Positions 1 through 8,400 of a stretch of 64,000 bases of DNA are shown here, in pieces; the stretch's first letter is position 1; each line of letters starts with the position of its first letter. The notes under the pieces are model-generated. The model worked only from the letters and a program-made list of their open reading frames with translations, was not told where the DNA came from and did no database searches. Source of the stretch: Longimicrobiales bacterium. Lineage in GTDB: Bacteria > Gemmatimonadota > Gemmatimonadetes > Longimicrobiales > Gaopeijiaceae. The stretch lies in assembly GCA_958295645.1 (NCBI GenBank), contig OY282361.1, positions 1,826,501 through 1,890,500 on the forward strand, in the 5' to 3' direction. Position numbers and translations under genes: made by a program.

Positions 1-317
1 CACACGAGATCCACGTGGCGGACGGTTCTGGACTTGGGGTCGATGTACTCGGTGTGCGTCTTGCGGAGTTCGCCGAGGTCCAGGCTGGCGACGACCTCCC
101 CGGCGACAACCTTTCCGAAGACATGCTTGCCGAGGAATTCGTTCACGATCCCCTTGTCGCCGTAGAACGCCTTGGCGCTCTTGTCCTTCGGCTGGTGAAT
201 CGGCTTGCGACGGAACTCGTTCGAGCGACGAGCGTCGCTGGCAGCCTCGTCCAGAGACGGTTGCTGCTCCGGCGGTCTTCGTCCTGGACTGGAGTCGCGG
301 GGGCCGGGCGCGGCCAT
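1..317 (-). CDS. Rpn/YhgA-like (PD-(D/E)XK) transposase-nuclease family protein, 3' end outside window
   Basis: The reading frame starts at an ATG at 317, preceded by GAGGAG eight bases upstream, and runs off the left edge after about 105 codons. A charged, Pro/Arg-rich leader of about 40 residues is followed by a segment with the layout of the N-terminus of Rpn/YhgA-like putative transposases: a DKSAKAFYGDKGIVNEFL stretch, then VVASLDLGEL and a RHVDLV segment where the family starts its nuclease fold. Rpn proteins are predicted recombination-promoting nucleases often found near defence genes. The catalytic D-ExK residues would lie largely outside the window, so activity cannot be judged. It is the last gene of a minus-strand run that includes the YhaN/YhaO pair. 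Family assignment is by my own recognition of the pattern. Confidence 0.5.
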   Translation of the reverse strand, partial: MAAPGPRDSSPGRRPPEQQPSLDEAASDARRSNEFRRKPIHQPKDKSAKAFYGDKGIVNEFLGKHVFGKVVAGEVVASLDLGELRKTHTEYIDPKSRTVRHVDLV

Positions 318-439
318 GGACGCCTCTCCTCACGGGCGTGGTCGGGGTTTCCAGCGGCCCCGGCCGACGGTGGTCTTCGGAGGACCTCGGGCTGGTCGTG
401 GAGGCTCGCCGGGGCTGCGTCCTTAATCGTCGCGATTCG

Positions 440-568
440 AAACGGGCGCTTCCATGGTTGGATGGGACTGGTTTGGTCCCTTATCAACAACCCGCTTCCC
501 TTCCGCGGACTATCCGCAAACGCCAAAGCATCATGGTAGATACCGTGTTCGGTCTGGATAACAAGATG
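440..568 (-). pseudogene. Fragment of a second DUF6338-type gene (C-terminal piece)
   Basis: Reading the minus strand from 568 gives HLVIQTEHGIYHDALAFA, then a K-G-S-G-L segment. These align without gaps to YILVQTENGTFYGSLAFA and the K-G-G-G-L segment near the C-terminus of the intact DUF6338-like protein at 6044-6625. No start codon, transmembrane part or proper end is present. The remnant begins about 30 bases after the stop codon of the YhaN-like gene. The rest of the gap between 317 and 597 shows nothing I can assign. It is most likely the relic of a duplicated or recombined DUF6338 gene. Confidence 0.6.
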
Positions 569-596
569 TCGTACGCCGTGACGCGGCGCACGCACC

Positions 597-3413
597 TCAA
601 CCCGAGCCCCGCTCCAGGGCGATGATCCGCGCGCCGAGGCTCTCCAGCTGGGCGGCCATGGCTTCGTGAACCGTGAAGAAGAACACCTGCCGGCTCTTCG
701 ACACTTCTTGAAGAAGCTCGAAGGACGAGGCTCGCCGTTCCGCGTCCCAATTGACCAGCGTCTCGTCCAAGATCAACGGGAGTCGTTCGTTGTCCTCGTC
801 CAAGTGGTCCACGATGGCTAGGCGAAGGGCCAGGTACGTCTGCTCCTTGGCTCCTTGCGACAAGGCGCCTTCCACCCTGCGGGGCTCGGGTATGGAGGGG
901 CCGCGCAGATAGAAGGACGAGTCGCCCACGTCTCCCACGACGATCCGGTCGTAGCGACCGCCGGTCATGCGGCGTAGGTGCTCTCCAGCCCGGCGCAACA
1001 AGGCAGGTTGATGCTCGTCCCTGAAGTCGCGATCTGCCCTTTCCACGATGCGAGCGAGAAGGAACGCACGATCCCGGGCCTCGCGGGCGTCGTCGATCTT
1101 GGTTCTCAGCACTTCCATCCGCCCTTCGACTTCGTCTGCGGACTCGCTTCGGCGCAGGTACTCGATGTCGCCGTCCAGTCGGCCGGAAGCTTGCCGCAAT
1201 TCCTTCGCCTCGCTGTCCAGACCCGCCTCAAGCCGGCGTTCTTCCTCCAGCGCCTCCTCCAGGCCGTCCCACGTGTCGGCCCCATTCGATTCGGTGGCGG
1301 CTTCGGCGGCCTCGATCTCCGTCTTGATTTCCTCCAAGCGAGGGTGCTCTCGCCGCAGGTCGCTCTCCAGCCGTGCAACATCGCTCAGCGCTTTGGCCCA
1401 CGCCACGGCCGCTTCGGCCCCCCGATCCACGTCGCCGTCCCCCAGTTCCAGCAGCCGGTCCTCCAGTTCCTTCACCGCCTGCGTCGCAGCCTCCTTCTGC
1501 GACTCGGCCTTGCCTGCTTCGGTCTCGGTCCATTCCAGATCTCTGCCTGCGGACTTGGCCTCCTCCCGCGCCGCCACTGCCGCCTCGAGGGCCGCGGCCA
1601 ATGCCGGTCTCCCCTTGCCCTCGCTCCAATCCACGCCGACGCCTGACGCCAGACGCTCAATCTTGGCGCGTTGTTCGTCCAGCCTGCGACGCTTGTCGTT
1701 CAGCGCTTCCAACCGCTCCCTTAGGTCGTGGCCGAGTTCCGACATGCGCGCCACGGCGGCCACCAGCTCGGGGCCGGGCCGCTCCAGCAGAGAAGGGAGC
1801 ACGGGGAACCCCGAGAGCGCGTCGCCAATCTTGGTCCGTGCCTCTTCCTCGGCCGCCCGCGCAGCCTGGATCCGGCTTTTCCTAGCGCGATTCAGAGCTA
1901 TCGCCTGCGTCGCCTCCTCCCGGGCTCGCGACGTCAGTTTCCGCCAGCGCAGCACGAGCGTCGCGCCCGTCCCCAGCAGAAGCGCCGCAGTACCCAGCAC
2001 CAAGACATAAGCCCAGACCGAGGAACCCGCTGCCCCAAGGAAGCCCGACACGCAGACGGCCAAGCCCATGACTGCCGTCGCAACTCCTGTCGCCAAGAGA
2101 GCCCGGCCCGGCGGGTTGCCGCTCGCCACACCTTCAGAGTCGCCGCCCCCCGAACCCGCCGGCATGTCGTGCGAACTCGCTTCGGCGAACCGGCGCTCGT
2201 CGCAAAGACGTTGATACTCGTCCACGCGCCTGCGAAGCTCATCCGCCAACAGAGGCTCCAAGGCGCTGTCCGGGACGTCGTCGAAGTCCACCGAGAAAAG
2301 GCGTTCCGCATGTTCGCGGCAACGTTGCTCGGCTTCGCGGGCCACTTGCTGCGCTTCCTTGACGCCCGCTTCCATTTCGCCCACGACGGCCTGGGACTCG
2401 ACGGCCTCGCGCAACTGGCCTTCGGCCTCTGCGATTTTCCGGTGCTCCGTCTCGTAGCGCTGAATCGTCGCGCGGGCGGCCGCCGCCCGGCGACGGTGCT
2501 CGGTCGCCCGCTCGTCGGCGTCTGCGACTTGGCTTCGCAACTCGGCCAGCCGTCCCTTGGGATCCGGCGGCAGGGCCTCCAGCAGGCTCGCGTCCGCATC
2601 CAATCCTTTAGGGGCGCCAGCCCGCAGTTCCCGAATACGGGCCAAGGTTCGCACCACGGGACGCAACCGCTGCAATCGATCGTTCAAGACGCATTGTCGT
2701 TCGCGAGTCGCCTCGAGCTTGGCCTCCAATGCGTGCAGGCTGGCCTTCGTCGCTTCCTGTTCGTTCGTCTTGGCTCGCAGTTCGTCGTCCCGCGCAATCG
2801 CCGCTCGCCGCTTCTCGTCCAACATGGCCAGCTCGGCCCTCAGAGCTCGGGAGACAGGAGGACGGCCCCGCCTGTCGCTCTTCCAGAACTTCTTGCCTTG
2901 GGCGTCGAACTCCTCCACCACGGCTCGCGCCGGCCGCAGGTCCTTGGCGCCGAGGGCGCCGATGAGCCGATCCTGCAACAGATTCCAGCTCTCGTCCTTC
3001 AACTCCGCCAAGTCCGGCAGCGAGACGGCATACACTTGGCCGAAGACGACTCGCGAGACATGAGCCGCTTCGTCCAAGGGCCGGTTGCGGATGTCCACGG
3101 CTTGGCCGTTCACGGACAGCGTCCCCCGTGGGGCCGACAAGAGCCGCCGAACCACCTCCACGACGACGCCGTCGTCCCTCGACAGCCGCGCCCAACCTTC
3201 TGCGTCGCCGCCGTCCCACGGCGTGTACGGGTGACGCTCTCGCGTCGCGGGCCTGAACCCGTACAACAGCGTGACGAGGAGCGAAAAGAACGTAGACTTG
3301 CCGCTCTCGTTGGGTCCCAGCACCACCACGATCGCCGGCAACGAAGACCCCGAGTCCGTCGCGAGGCCCCGCAAGCAACCAAACTGTTCCGCCCCAATGG
3401 CTTCGAACCTCAC
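597..3413 (-). CDS. YhaN/SbcC-like AAA ATPase (coiled-coil SMC-type)
   Basis: This 938-residue protein has an N-terminal nucleotide-binding half with Walker A GPNESGKST at residues 33-41. Long Ala/Glu/Arg-rich coiled coils follow. A short hydrophobic double segment lies around residues 440-490, as in YhaN proteins. The C-terminal half carries an ABC signature (ALSQGAKEQTYLALRLA) and Walker B LPLILDET. It starts at GTG 3413 and overlaps the upstream nuclease gene by 4 bp (GTGA), so the two are translationally coupled. SbcC/Rad50 relatives pair with an Mre11-type nuclease to process DNA ends and hairpins; YhaN/YhaO is the membrane-associated version. That this pair has a repair or defence role is inferred from family and context. 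Confidence 0.85.
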   Translation of the reverse strand: MRFEAIGAEQFGCLRGLATDSGSSLPAIVVVLGPNESGKSTFFSLLVTLLYGFRPATRERHPYTPWDGGDAEGWARLSRDDGVVVEVVRRLLSAPRGTLSVNGQAVDIRNRPLDEAAHVSRVVFGQVYAVSLPDLAELKDESWNLLQDRLIGALGAKDLRPARAVVEEFDAQGKKFWKSDRRGRPPVSRALRAELAMLDEKRRAAIARDDELRAKTNEQEATKASLHALEAKLEATRERQCVLNDRLQRLRPVVRTLARIRELRAGAPKGLDADASLLEALPPDPKGRLAELRSQVADADERATEHRRRAAAARATIQRYETEHRKIAEAEGQLREAVESQAVVGEMEAGVKEAQQVAREAEQRCREHAERLFSVDFDDVPDSALEPLLADELRRRVDEYQRLCDERRFAEASSHDMPAGSGGGDSEGVASGNPPGRALLATGVATAVMGLAVCVSGFLGAAGSSVWAYVLVLGTAALLLGTGATLVLRWRKLTSRAREEATQAIALNRARKSRIQAARAAEEEARTKIGDALSGFPVLPSLLERPGPELVAAVARMSELGHDLRERLEALNDKRRRLDEQRAKIERLASGVGVDWSEGKGRPALAAALEAAVAAREEAKSAGRDLEWTETEAGKAESQKEAATQAVKELEDRLLELGDGDVDRGAEAAVAWAKALSDVARLESDLRREHPRLEEIKTEIEAAEAATESNGADTWDGLEEALEEERRLEAGLDSEAKELRQASGRLDGDIEYLRRSESADEVEGRMEVLRTKIDDAREARDRAFLLARIVERADRDFRDEHQPALLRRAGEHLRRMTGGRYDRIVVGDVGDSSFYLRGPSIPEPRRVEGALSQGAKEQTYLALRLAIVDHLDEDNERLPLILDETLVNWDAERRASSFELLQEVSKSRQVFFFTVHEAMAAQLESLGARIIALERGSG

Positions 3414-4663
3414 GGGCGGCCGTACTCGTCCTTCAGCATCTTGGACACGATCTCTTCTTCACCGCCCTTCATCAGTCGCGCCAAGTAGGCGTCCAAAGCA
3501 CCGTCTCGGCTCGGGTCGAAGCCTGCAAAGTCGACAGGGCCCAGACCCAGGCGCCCACTGTCTCCCGCCGCAACCTCCTTGGCCAGCCCCAGAATCGCGC
3601 CGAGCACGTCTGGCCGACGCTCGTGTTCGCCGACGCGAACCAGCGGGCGCACCGCTGCTGTCCGAACCTCGGCCGCCAGGCAACCGAGCCTGCGGGTCAG
3701 CGCCTCCGCCAAGTACTCGGCCTCCTCGGGCTCCCGCAACTCGCACCACAAGGCTGCCGGGCCAGTCAACTCTATCACCGCCATCCATTCCGCCTCCGAT
3801 TCCGCGGGCTCTCCGGCCCGAGACTTCTTCCAAAGCCGGACAACGCGTTCCTCCAGCTGCTCCAGCGTCCGAACGTCTTCCAGTGCCGGCACCACCAACT
3901 CCTGCCAGCGCACGGGCGCGAAGGCTCGAAACTCGACCTGCGGCCGACGCGGATCGCTCAGGTCGACAAGCAACCCGCCCTTCGGACCCGTCTCGCGCGG
4001 GTTGCGACCTTGCAGATTGCCCGGATAGCGAATCGGCGGATCGTCCGACACTGCCTGCCGCCGATGCACATGCCCCAATGCCCAGTAGTGGAAGCCGGCT
4101 TGGCGCAAGTGGTCTACCTTGGACGGCGCATATGGTCCGTGCGCCCTCGCGTCGACGCCCAATACCTGGGTATGCAGCATCGCGACCTGGGGCAGCGGCG
4201 TGCCAGGCCTGGGTCGCATCGCCCGCGACAGATCCGCCTCCACGCCGGCGGTGGCGTGCCCTGCCGCGGCAACCCATCCCACTGGCTTCCCGTCCCGTCC
4301 CGCGACTGGAACCGTCCTGGGCTTCTCTTCCGCTACGACAATCGTGTTGTCCGGCCACGCCAGACGCCCGGATCGAACGGCGCTTCCAGGATCGTGGTTG
4401 CCTGTCGCGTAGACGACTGCCACCCCGGCTTGGTCCAGTCGAGCCAGTTGGTCCAAGAGGAATCGCTCCGTCGCGAACGACACGTGCGCGCCGTCAAAGA
4501 GGTCCCCCGCGATCAGCAGGGCGTCGACCTGTTCTTCCAAGGCGGTGTCCACGCACCGCTCGAGAGCGTCTCGGGACGCTTGGCGCAACCGGTTCCGCAC
4601 GGTGGAACTGCGGGCGGCGAAGCCTGTGTCGAGGTGAACGTCGGCGATGTGAAGGAAGCGCAA
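3410..4663 (-). CDS. YhaO/SbcD-like DNA repair metallophosphoesterase (exonuclease)
   Basis: The 417-residue protein contains the calcineurin-like phosphoesterase motifs in order: IADVHLD (D-x-H) at the N-terminus, AGDLFDG, YATGNHDPG and GHVHRRQ. These are the two-metal site of Mre11/SbcD nucleases. The best start is a TTG at 4663, because the D-x-H motif begins only seven residues later and no better placed ATG exists. The 3' end overlaps the ATPase gene, giving the usual nuclease-ATPase order. Upstream, 262 bases separate it from a frameshifted gene; I see nothing coding there. Confidence 0.87.
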   Translation of the reverse strand: MRFLHIADVHLDTGFAARSSTVRNRLRQASRDALERCVDTALEEQVDALLIAGDLFDGAHVSFATERFLLDQLARLDQAGVAVVYATGNHDPGSAVRSGRLAWPDNTIVVAEEKPRTVPVAGRDGKPVGWVAAAGHATAGVEADLSRAMRPRPGTPLPQVAMLHTQVLGVDARAHGPYAPSKVDHLRQAGFHYWALGHVHRRQAVSDDPPIRYPGNLQGRNPRETGPKGGLLVDLSDPRRPQVEFRAFAPVRWQELVVPALEDVRTLEQLEERVVRLWKKSRAGEPAESEAEWMAVIELTGPAALWCELREPEEAEYLAEALTRRLGCLAAEVRTAAVRPLVRVGEHERRPDVLGAILGLAKEVAAGDSGRLGLGPVDFAGFDPSRDGALDAYLARLMKGGEEEIVSKMLKDEYGRP

Positions 4664-4925
4664 GCTGTGTCACCTAAGGTCCGTGGAGGACGGCAGGGGC
4701 CGCCCTCCTCTCGACACTGTTGAGTGCCCCAGAAGCTCCTCAGGTCGCCCGGACCACGACATCATGGACATCTTGCGGACTTCTCCCGGACTCGGCGACT
4801 GCGCCAGAACATGCCCGTTCCCCAGGTGCCGTAGCCATGGCTCCACCGCACGGGCAAGGGGAGGTCGCCCAGTTGGCGACGTGGGGCACCGGAGGTCGAC
4901 GGCGTCGCTGGTCCGCACACCCGCA

Positions 4926-5722
4926 TCAGTCCTTGCCTTCAATCCAGACGCTGCTCTCGACAACAGCTTGGGCCGTCTGCGCAAGCAGGCGATCCAGAGC
5001 CTCCTGCCGAGCGAGTCCACCATGCGCAGCGGTGGCCACCGCGCGGTCGAACTGGGCGTAGAGATGCTCAACGACGTCGTAGTGTCCGTCCGCTTGGCCT
5101 TGAGGCTGATGCATTCCCACGATCTCCGCTGCCTTCGCCACGTGGTAGCACCAAATGAGTTCCCAGCCTGGAGTGGTGTCCCCCTCTTCGGCGGCGTCCT
5201 GCAAGAAGTCCGGTTCTTGATCGTTCTGGTCGCTACGCAGAGCGGCAACCTGTGCCTGCACTGCGTCGAAATCGTCCCGTCCGTTCTTTCGGAAGAGCAA
5301 CAGCCAAGCGTGCAACACGGTCGTCCACACGCGGTCCCCCAATGCGCGGAACGCAGATGAGCCTCCCCAAGTCCTCGTCGCGGAGAAGGCTCTGAACGTC
5401 GGCACCCCTGTCGCCGAGAATTCCCAGGCACCCGAGCCTGACAAGCGACTCGGCCCGCTCCACGGGCGATTCGGGAGGGGAAGCTCCCGGGCGATCTGAA
5501 AAGGCCGAGGCCGACGAACGCCGCACTCTCGGCACGTCGTTGTCGGCGATCGCGCGTCCAGTTCCAACACGCTGGCCGTGAAGCGAAGCTGGTCGTCGTT
5601 CTGGAAAGGGATGACGGGGTGGTGCCGAGGGCCGACGAGAGACGCCGCAGTTCCGCCTCGTCGGTGGCCTTCTGAACCCTGTCGGCATCCAAGCTGGCGA
5701 CGATCCAGGACTCGCCGCTCAT
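4926..5722 (-). pseudogene. Unrecognised protein gene broken by frameshifts
   Basis: The natural start is ATG 5722 (MSGESWIVASLDADR). After about 33 codons the protein-like sequence continues in a second frame (HHPVIPFQNDDQLRFTA), then a third (VERAESLVRLGCLGILG), then returns to the second (DRVWTTVLHAWLLLFRKNG) and ends at 4926 with SSVWIEGKD. The joined product would be about 265 residues, helical and acidic toward the C-terminus. Each piece looks like genuine protein in amino-acid composition, whereas the alternative frames are Arg/Ser-rich. I do not recognise the family with confidence. The breaks may be real decay or indel errors in the assembly. It lies between the small 80-residue gene and yhaO-like on the same strand. 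Confidence 0.55.
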
Positions 5723-5791
5723 GTCGGTGCTCCCACGAGACCTCGAAGGGCCGGACCGAGCACACGCTCGGCATCCCCGCCCGGCCTCCCT

Positions 5792-6034
5792 TCAGCCCTC
5801 GCCTGTCTTGACGGCTTCCGGCGCTTGTTCTGCGTCCGAGGACGGCGCGGGACTCTCCGGGAGGACAACCTCCGGCTCCACCGTAACACCGTCCACCACG
5901 ACCACCTTGGGGAACTGGTCTGGCGTCGGCGGACCAACCTCTCGCGGGCCCTCAAATCCGCCTCGTCGTTGCACGTCGACGCGCCCGAGGCGTGCCCGGA
6001 AACGCTCTCGAGGACCACTGGAATCTTTGGACAT
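5792..6034 (-). CDS. Small hypothetical protein, Pro/Glu-rich C-terminus
   Basis: This 80-residue frame begins at ATG 6034, nine bases after the stop of the DUF6338-like gene, and is preceded by TAGGAGAGATCG, a good ribosome binding site. The N-terminus is basic (SKDSSGPRERFRARLGRVD). The centre is a PDQFPKVVVVDGVTVEPEVV segment, and the tail is Pro/Ala/Glu-rich and probably disordered. No transmembrane segment or known domain is seen. Tight spacing suggests co-transcription with the DUF6338 gene and possibly the genes downstream. Confidence 0.55.
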   Translation of the reverse strand: MSKDSSGPRERFRARLGRVDVQRRGGFEGPREVGPPTPDQFPKVVVVDGVTVEPEVVLPESPAPSSDAEQAPEAVKTGEG

Positions 6035-6043
6035 CGATCTCTC

Positions 6044-6625
6044 CTAGGTTGAACGGTTGGACGGACTGATCTGAATGTAGCGAATCTGATCTTCATTTAG
6101 CAACAGGAATTCGGTCCCTGTCGCTTTCAGCTTCCCGTCGTTGGTCAGTGCCATGGGGTTCTTGACGACGAGCCCCCCTCCCTTACGTTGGGTGCCGGCG
6201 AATGCTAGAGAACCGTAGAACGTGCCGTTCTCCGTTTGTACCAAAATATAGCGGCGCTCCTTCGCCGTGTGGAACCATGTCCAGTCCCACGCGCTGTGAA
6301 ACAGCGATCGCCCCAGCCGTGAAACCCGACGTGAAGTCAAGACCCGGGCCAATCCGAACGACAACGCGACCGCCAACGCCGTATGAGCTACAATGCCCCA
6401 AAGAACGTCGATCGTCAGCTCCCCCCGTCCGAAGAGGAAGTCCTCGTAGCCCTGGAGAACGCCAAGCAGCAGCACCGGAAGGGCTGAAAGGAAGCCGATC
6501 ACTAGGGATCGCGCAATCGTTTCCCACGTAGCTCCGTCTTCGTCCGCCGAGAGGAACCGCAACGTGAGCAGGCCCACGTACCCTGGCAGGATCGCAATGG
6601 TCACGAACAACGCCTCAACGGTCAT
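6044..6625 (-). CDS. DUF6338 family membrane protein
   Basis: The 193-residue protein starts at ATG 6625 behind a GAGGTG ribosome binding site; a longer upstream reading frame is unsupported. Three hydrophobic segments are visible: residues 4-22 (ALFVTIAILPGYVGLLTL), about 40-60 (IGFLSALPVLLLGVLQG) and about 75-95 (ILWGIVAHTALAV-like). They are followed by a soluble C-terminal domain beginning near HSAWDWTWFHTAKERR, with a small beta-barrel-like segment (YILVQTENGTFYGSLAFAG). This layout, with the AWDW motif, is that of DUF6338 proteins of unknown function. A degraded relative of the C-terminal part lies at 440-568, at the other end of the yhaN/yhaO module. Confidence 0.7.
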   Translation of the reverse strand: MTVEALFVTIAILPGYVGLLTLRFLSADEDGATWETIARSLVIGFLSALPVLLLGVLQGYEDFLFGRGELTIDVLWGIVAHTALAVALSFGLARVLTSRRVSRLGRSLFHSAWDWTWFHTAKERRYILVQTENGTFYGSLAFAGTQRKGGGLVVKNPMALTNDGKLKATGTEFLLLNEDQIRYIQISPSNRST

Positions 6626-6949
6626 CTGGTCACACCTCGCTGATGAGTGGAGCGGCGGGACCACGGCACATGACGTCATCGGCATCCGCGGTCTCAAGCC
6701 TTCGATGCCGACGGCACGTCCTTGGCACCAGAGGAATGATAAGCACGATGGCAAGACGCGCACATGGTCGGGTGGGACGCCTGGACGTGCTGCGATCCGG
6801 CGGCGCGGACTGGCGACGACCCCGCAGTCACGAGGTGCGCTTGGTGTCGTAGGCGCCGCTGTCGCGGCTGATGGCGATGCTGAAACGGCTATTGCACGGC
6901 CACGACGTACGTCCGGTGCTCCATGGCCGGGCACCGGTGTGCCCCAGCC
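6626..6949. other. Gap without a recognisable gene
   Basis: About 320 bases between the DUF6338 start and the duplicated fragment at 6952. Frames in all directions are Arg/Pro-rich and lack protein-like composition, and I see no RNA gene, repeat or clear terminator. It contains whatever promoter drives the minus-strand run starting at 6625, but no confident -35/-10 pair was found. Confidence 0.4.
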
Positions 6950-6951
6950 AA

Positions 6952-7099
6952 GCTTATAACACGGCTGTCGTCGTTCCGCCTTGCCCTTACAAGTCGGTCC
7001 GCGTGGGGAAAAAGTCACCTTCGATGTGGTTGCAAATGAGATAGATTATGTCTTGTCAATGACGTCAAGCTTGGCCCAGATGCCACTGGATTCCCTTAC
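6952..7099 (+). pseudogene. Truncated, frameshifted copy of the coiled-coil membrane protein gene at 11357
   Basis: Bases about 6985-7099 match 11428-11540 at roughly 88 percent identity by eye. Shared stretches include TGGGG followed by TCACCTTCGA, GAGATAGATTATG, TTGTCAATGACGTC and GATGCCACTGGATTCCCTTA. One extra base in the A-run after GTGGGG breaks the frame. Just upstream, 6952-6985 also resembles 11222-11256, so the copy includes part of the upstream region with an internal deletion. Similarity stops abruptly at 7099, where the SIR2-type remnant on the other strand begins. Confidence 0.75.
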
Positions 7100-7371
7100 A
7101 TCTCCAACAGGTCTCGAAGTTGCATAAGTGGCTTACCACTTTCCAGAGCTGCGTCAAACACTTCAGTCAGTTCTTCGTCTTTCGTATAGTCGCCACCTAG
7201 GTCCGCATAGTCGCACAACATCCGACCGAGCTCGTGTGCGCTCGGAATGGACGTACCTTGTCTATTAGTAGCCGATGTAGAAAAGCCAGCACCGACAAGA
7301 AAGACACACTGGTTTCGCGAAAGCGCTCGGACAAAAATACGGTCGATCTCGGTCGTCAGGTCGGAAGGCAA
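7096..7371 (-). pseudogene. SIR2-like defence protein, N-terminal remnant (truncated)
   Basis: The 91-codon frame starts at a TTG at 7371 and contains CVFLVGAGFSTSATN followed by IPSAHELGRMLCDYA. This is the glycine-rich nucleotide-binding start of SIR2-like NADase domains found in anti-phage proteins. The domain normally continues for another 150 residues or more. Here the frame is cut at 7096-7101, exactly where the duplicated fragment of the 11357 gene begins, so the stop codon is supplied by foreign sequence. The lower GC of this piece contrasts with flanking DNA. Bases 7372-7546 upstream show no gene. Confidence 0.6.
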
Positions 7372-7546
7372 GAGATGGACGCCCGTTGGTTCGTCGTTGT
7401 GGACGACGAGGAGGCTCTATAGGAAATCCCGAGCGCGCCGCAGGAGCGTTGGCCGCAACCCAGGCTAAGAGAGAGCTGAGGTGCTCAGCTACGGCCGCCG
7501 AAGCCGCTTCCTCCCAGACCTCTCACCCCCCACCTCCCCCCTGACG

Positions 7547-8273
7547 CTAGACGGCACCGCTCCCACCACCCCCCGCAAGCACCACCGCTAGTTGGTCACC
7601 GATCTTCTGCAGCGCCACAGGCAGAGCCAGCCCAGCCAAATCATCCACGTGCACGACCAACGCCGACTCGGCGGCGGCCAAGGCCTGGGTCGCACACGGC
7701 AGAACCACGGGATGGTACGTAGCCCGCATGTGCGTGAAGGCATGGCGGATCGGCGGCGCCAAGCGAACAGAGGGCCGGAACCGCCCGCGGGGCGTCGCCC
7801 CCTCTCCCCCACCCCCAGCCCAGCAAGCCGCGCCCTTACCGCCGCCTCGATCGCGCCCCTCCAGCCGTTTCCCACTCGGCCGACGGGAACTCCCACATCC
7901 CCGCCAACAGGCCGTTTTCCGGGCGACGGACGACCAGGGTCCGGCCATGCCCGTCCACGGCTACGGCGCACACCACATGCCGGACCGGTCGCTTGAGCTG
8001 CGAGGCCGGTCGCTCCGCCACGGTGCCCGCCGCAAGGGCCCGGCAGCAGTCGGCGACGGGACAGACGCCGCATCGAGGCAATCTCGGCGTGCACACGTTG
8101 GCGCCCAACTCCATCAGGGCCTCGTTGAAGTCGCCGGGACGCTTCGGGTCCAGCAGCATGAACTCCGACACCAGTACCCGGTAGGACCTGCGCACTGTAC
8201 GCCAGGGCAGATCGCGCCGCGTCTCGTCGAAGTGGCGCAGAAGAGCGCGCCGAGACGCCTCGGTCGGCGTCAT
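7547..8273 (-). pseudogene. mutY: A/G-specific adenine glycosylase MutY, deleted and frameshifted
   Basis: The N-terminus is normal for MutY: LRHFDETRRDLPWRTVR, then YRVLVSEFML. The next residues jump directly to LDPKRPGDFNEALMELGANV. This skips about 120-130 residues that should carry the helix-hairpin-helix, the catalytic Glu and the catalytic Asp. The Fe-S cluster cysteines follow (CTPRLPRCGVCPVADCC), then the start of the MutT-like domain (VVRRPENGLLAGMWEFP). A frameshift near 7870 moves the rest (IRHAFTHMRATYHPVV and DDLAGLALPVALQKIG) into another frame. The product cannot be a functional glycosylase. Whether another mutY exists in the genome is unknown. Confidence 0.85.
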
Positions 8274-8400
8274 TGCTGTTGTCGCGGGGCGTCCTCGGCC
8301 CTCGCGCCTTCCTTGCCCTCGGCATTTCCCGGTTCCACTATTCCGCATCCGGTCCGTCGCCCTCCGATCCGTCGCCGCCAAGACCACGCCAGGCACCTCC

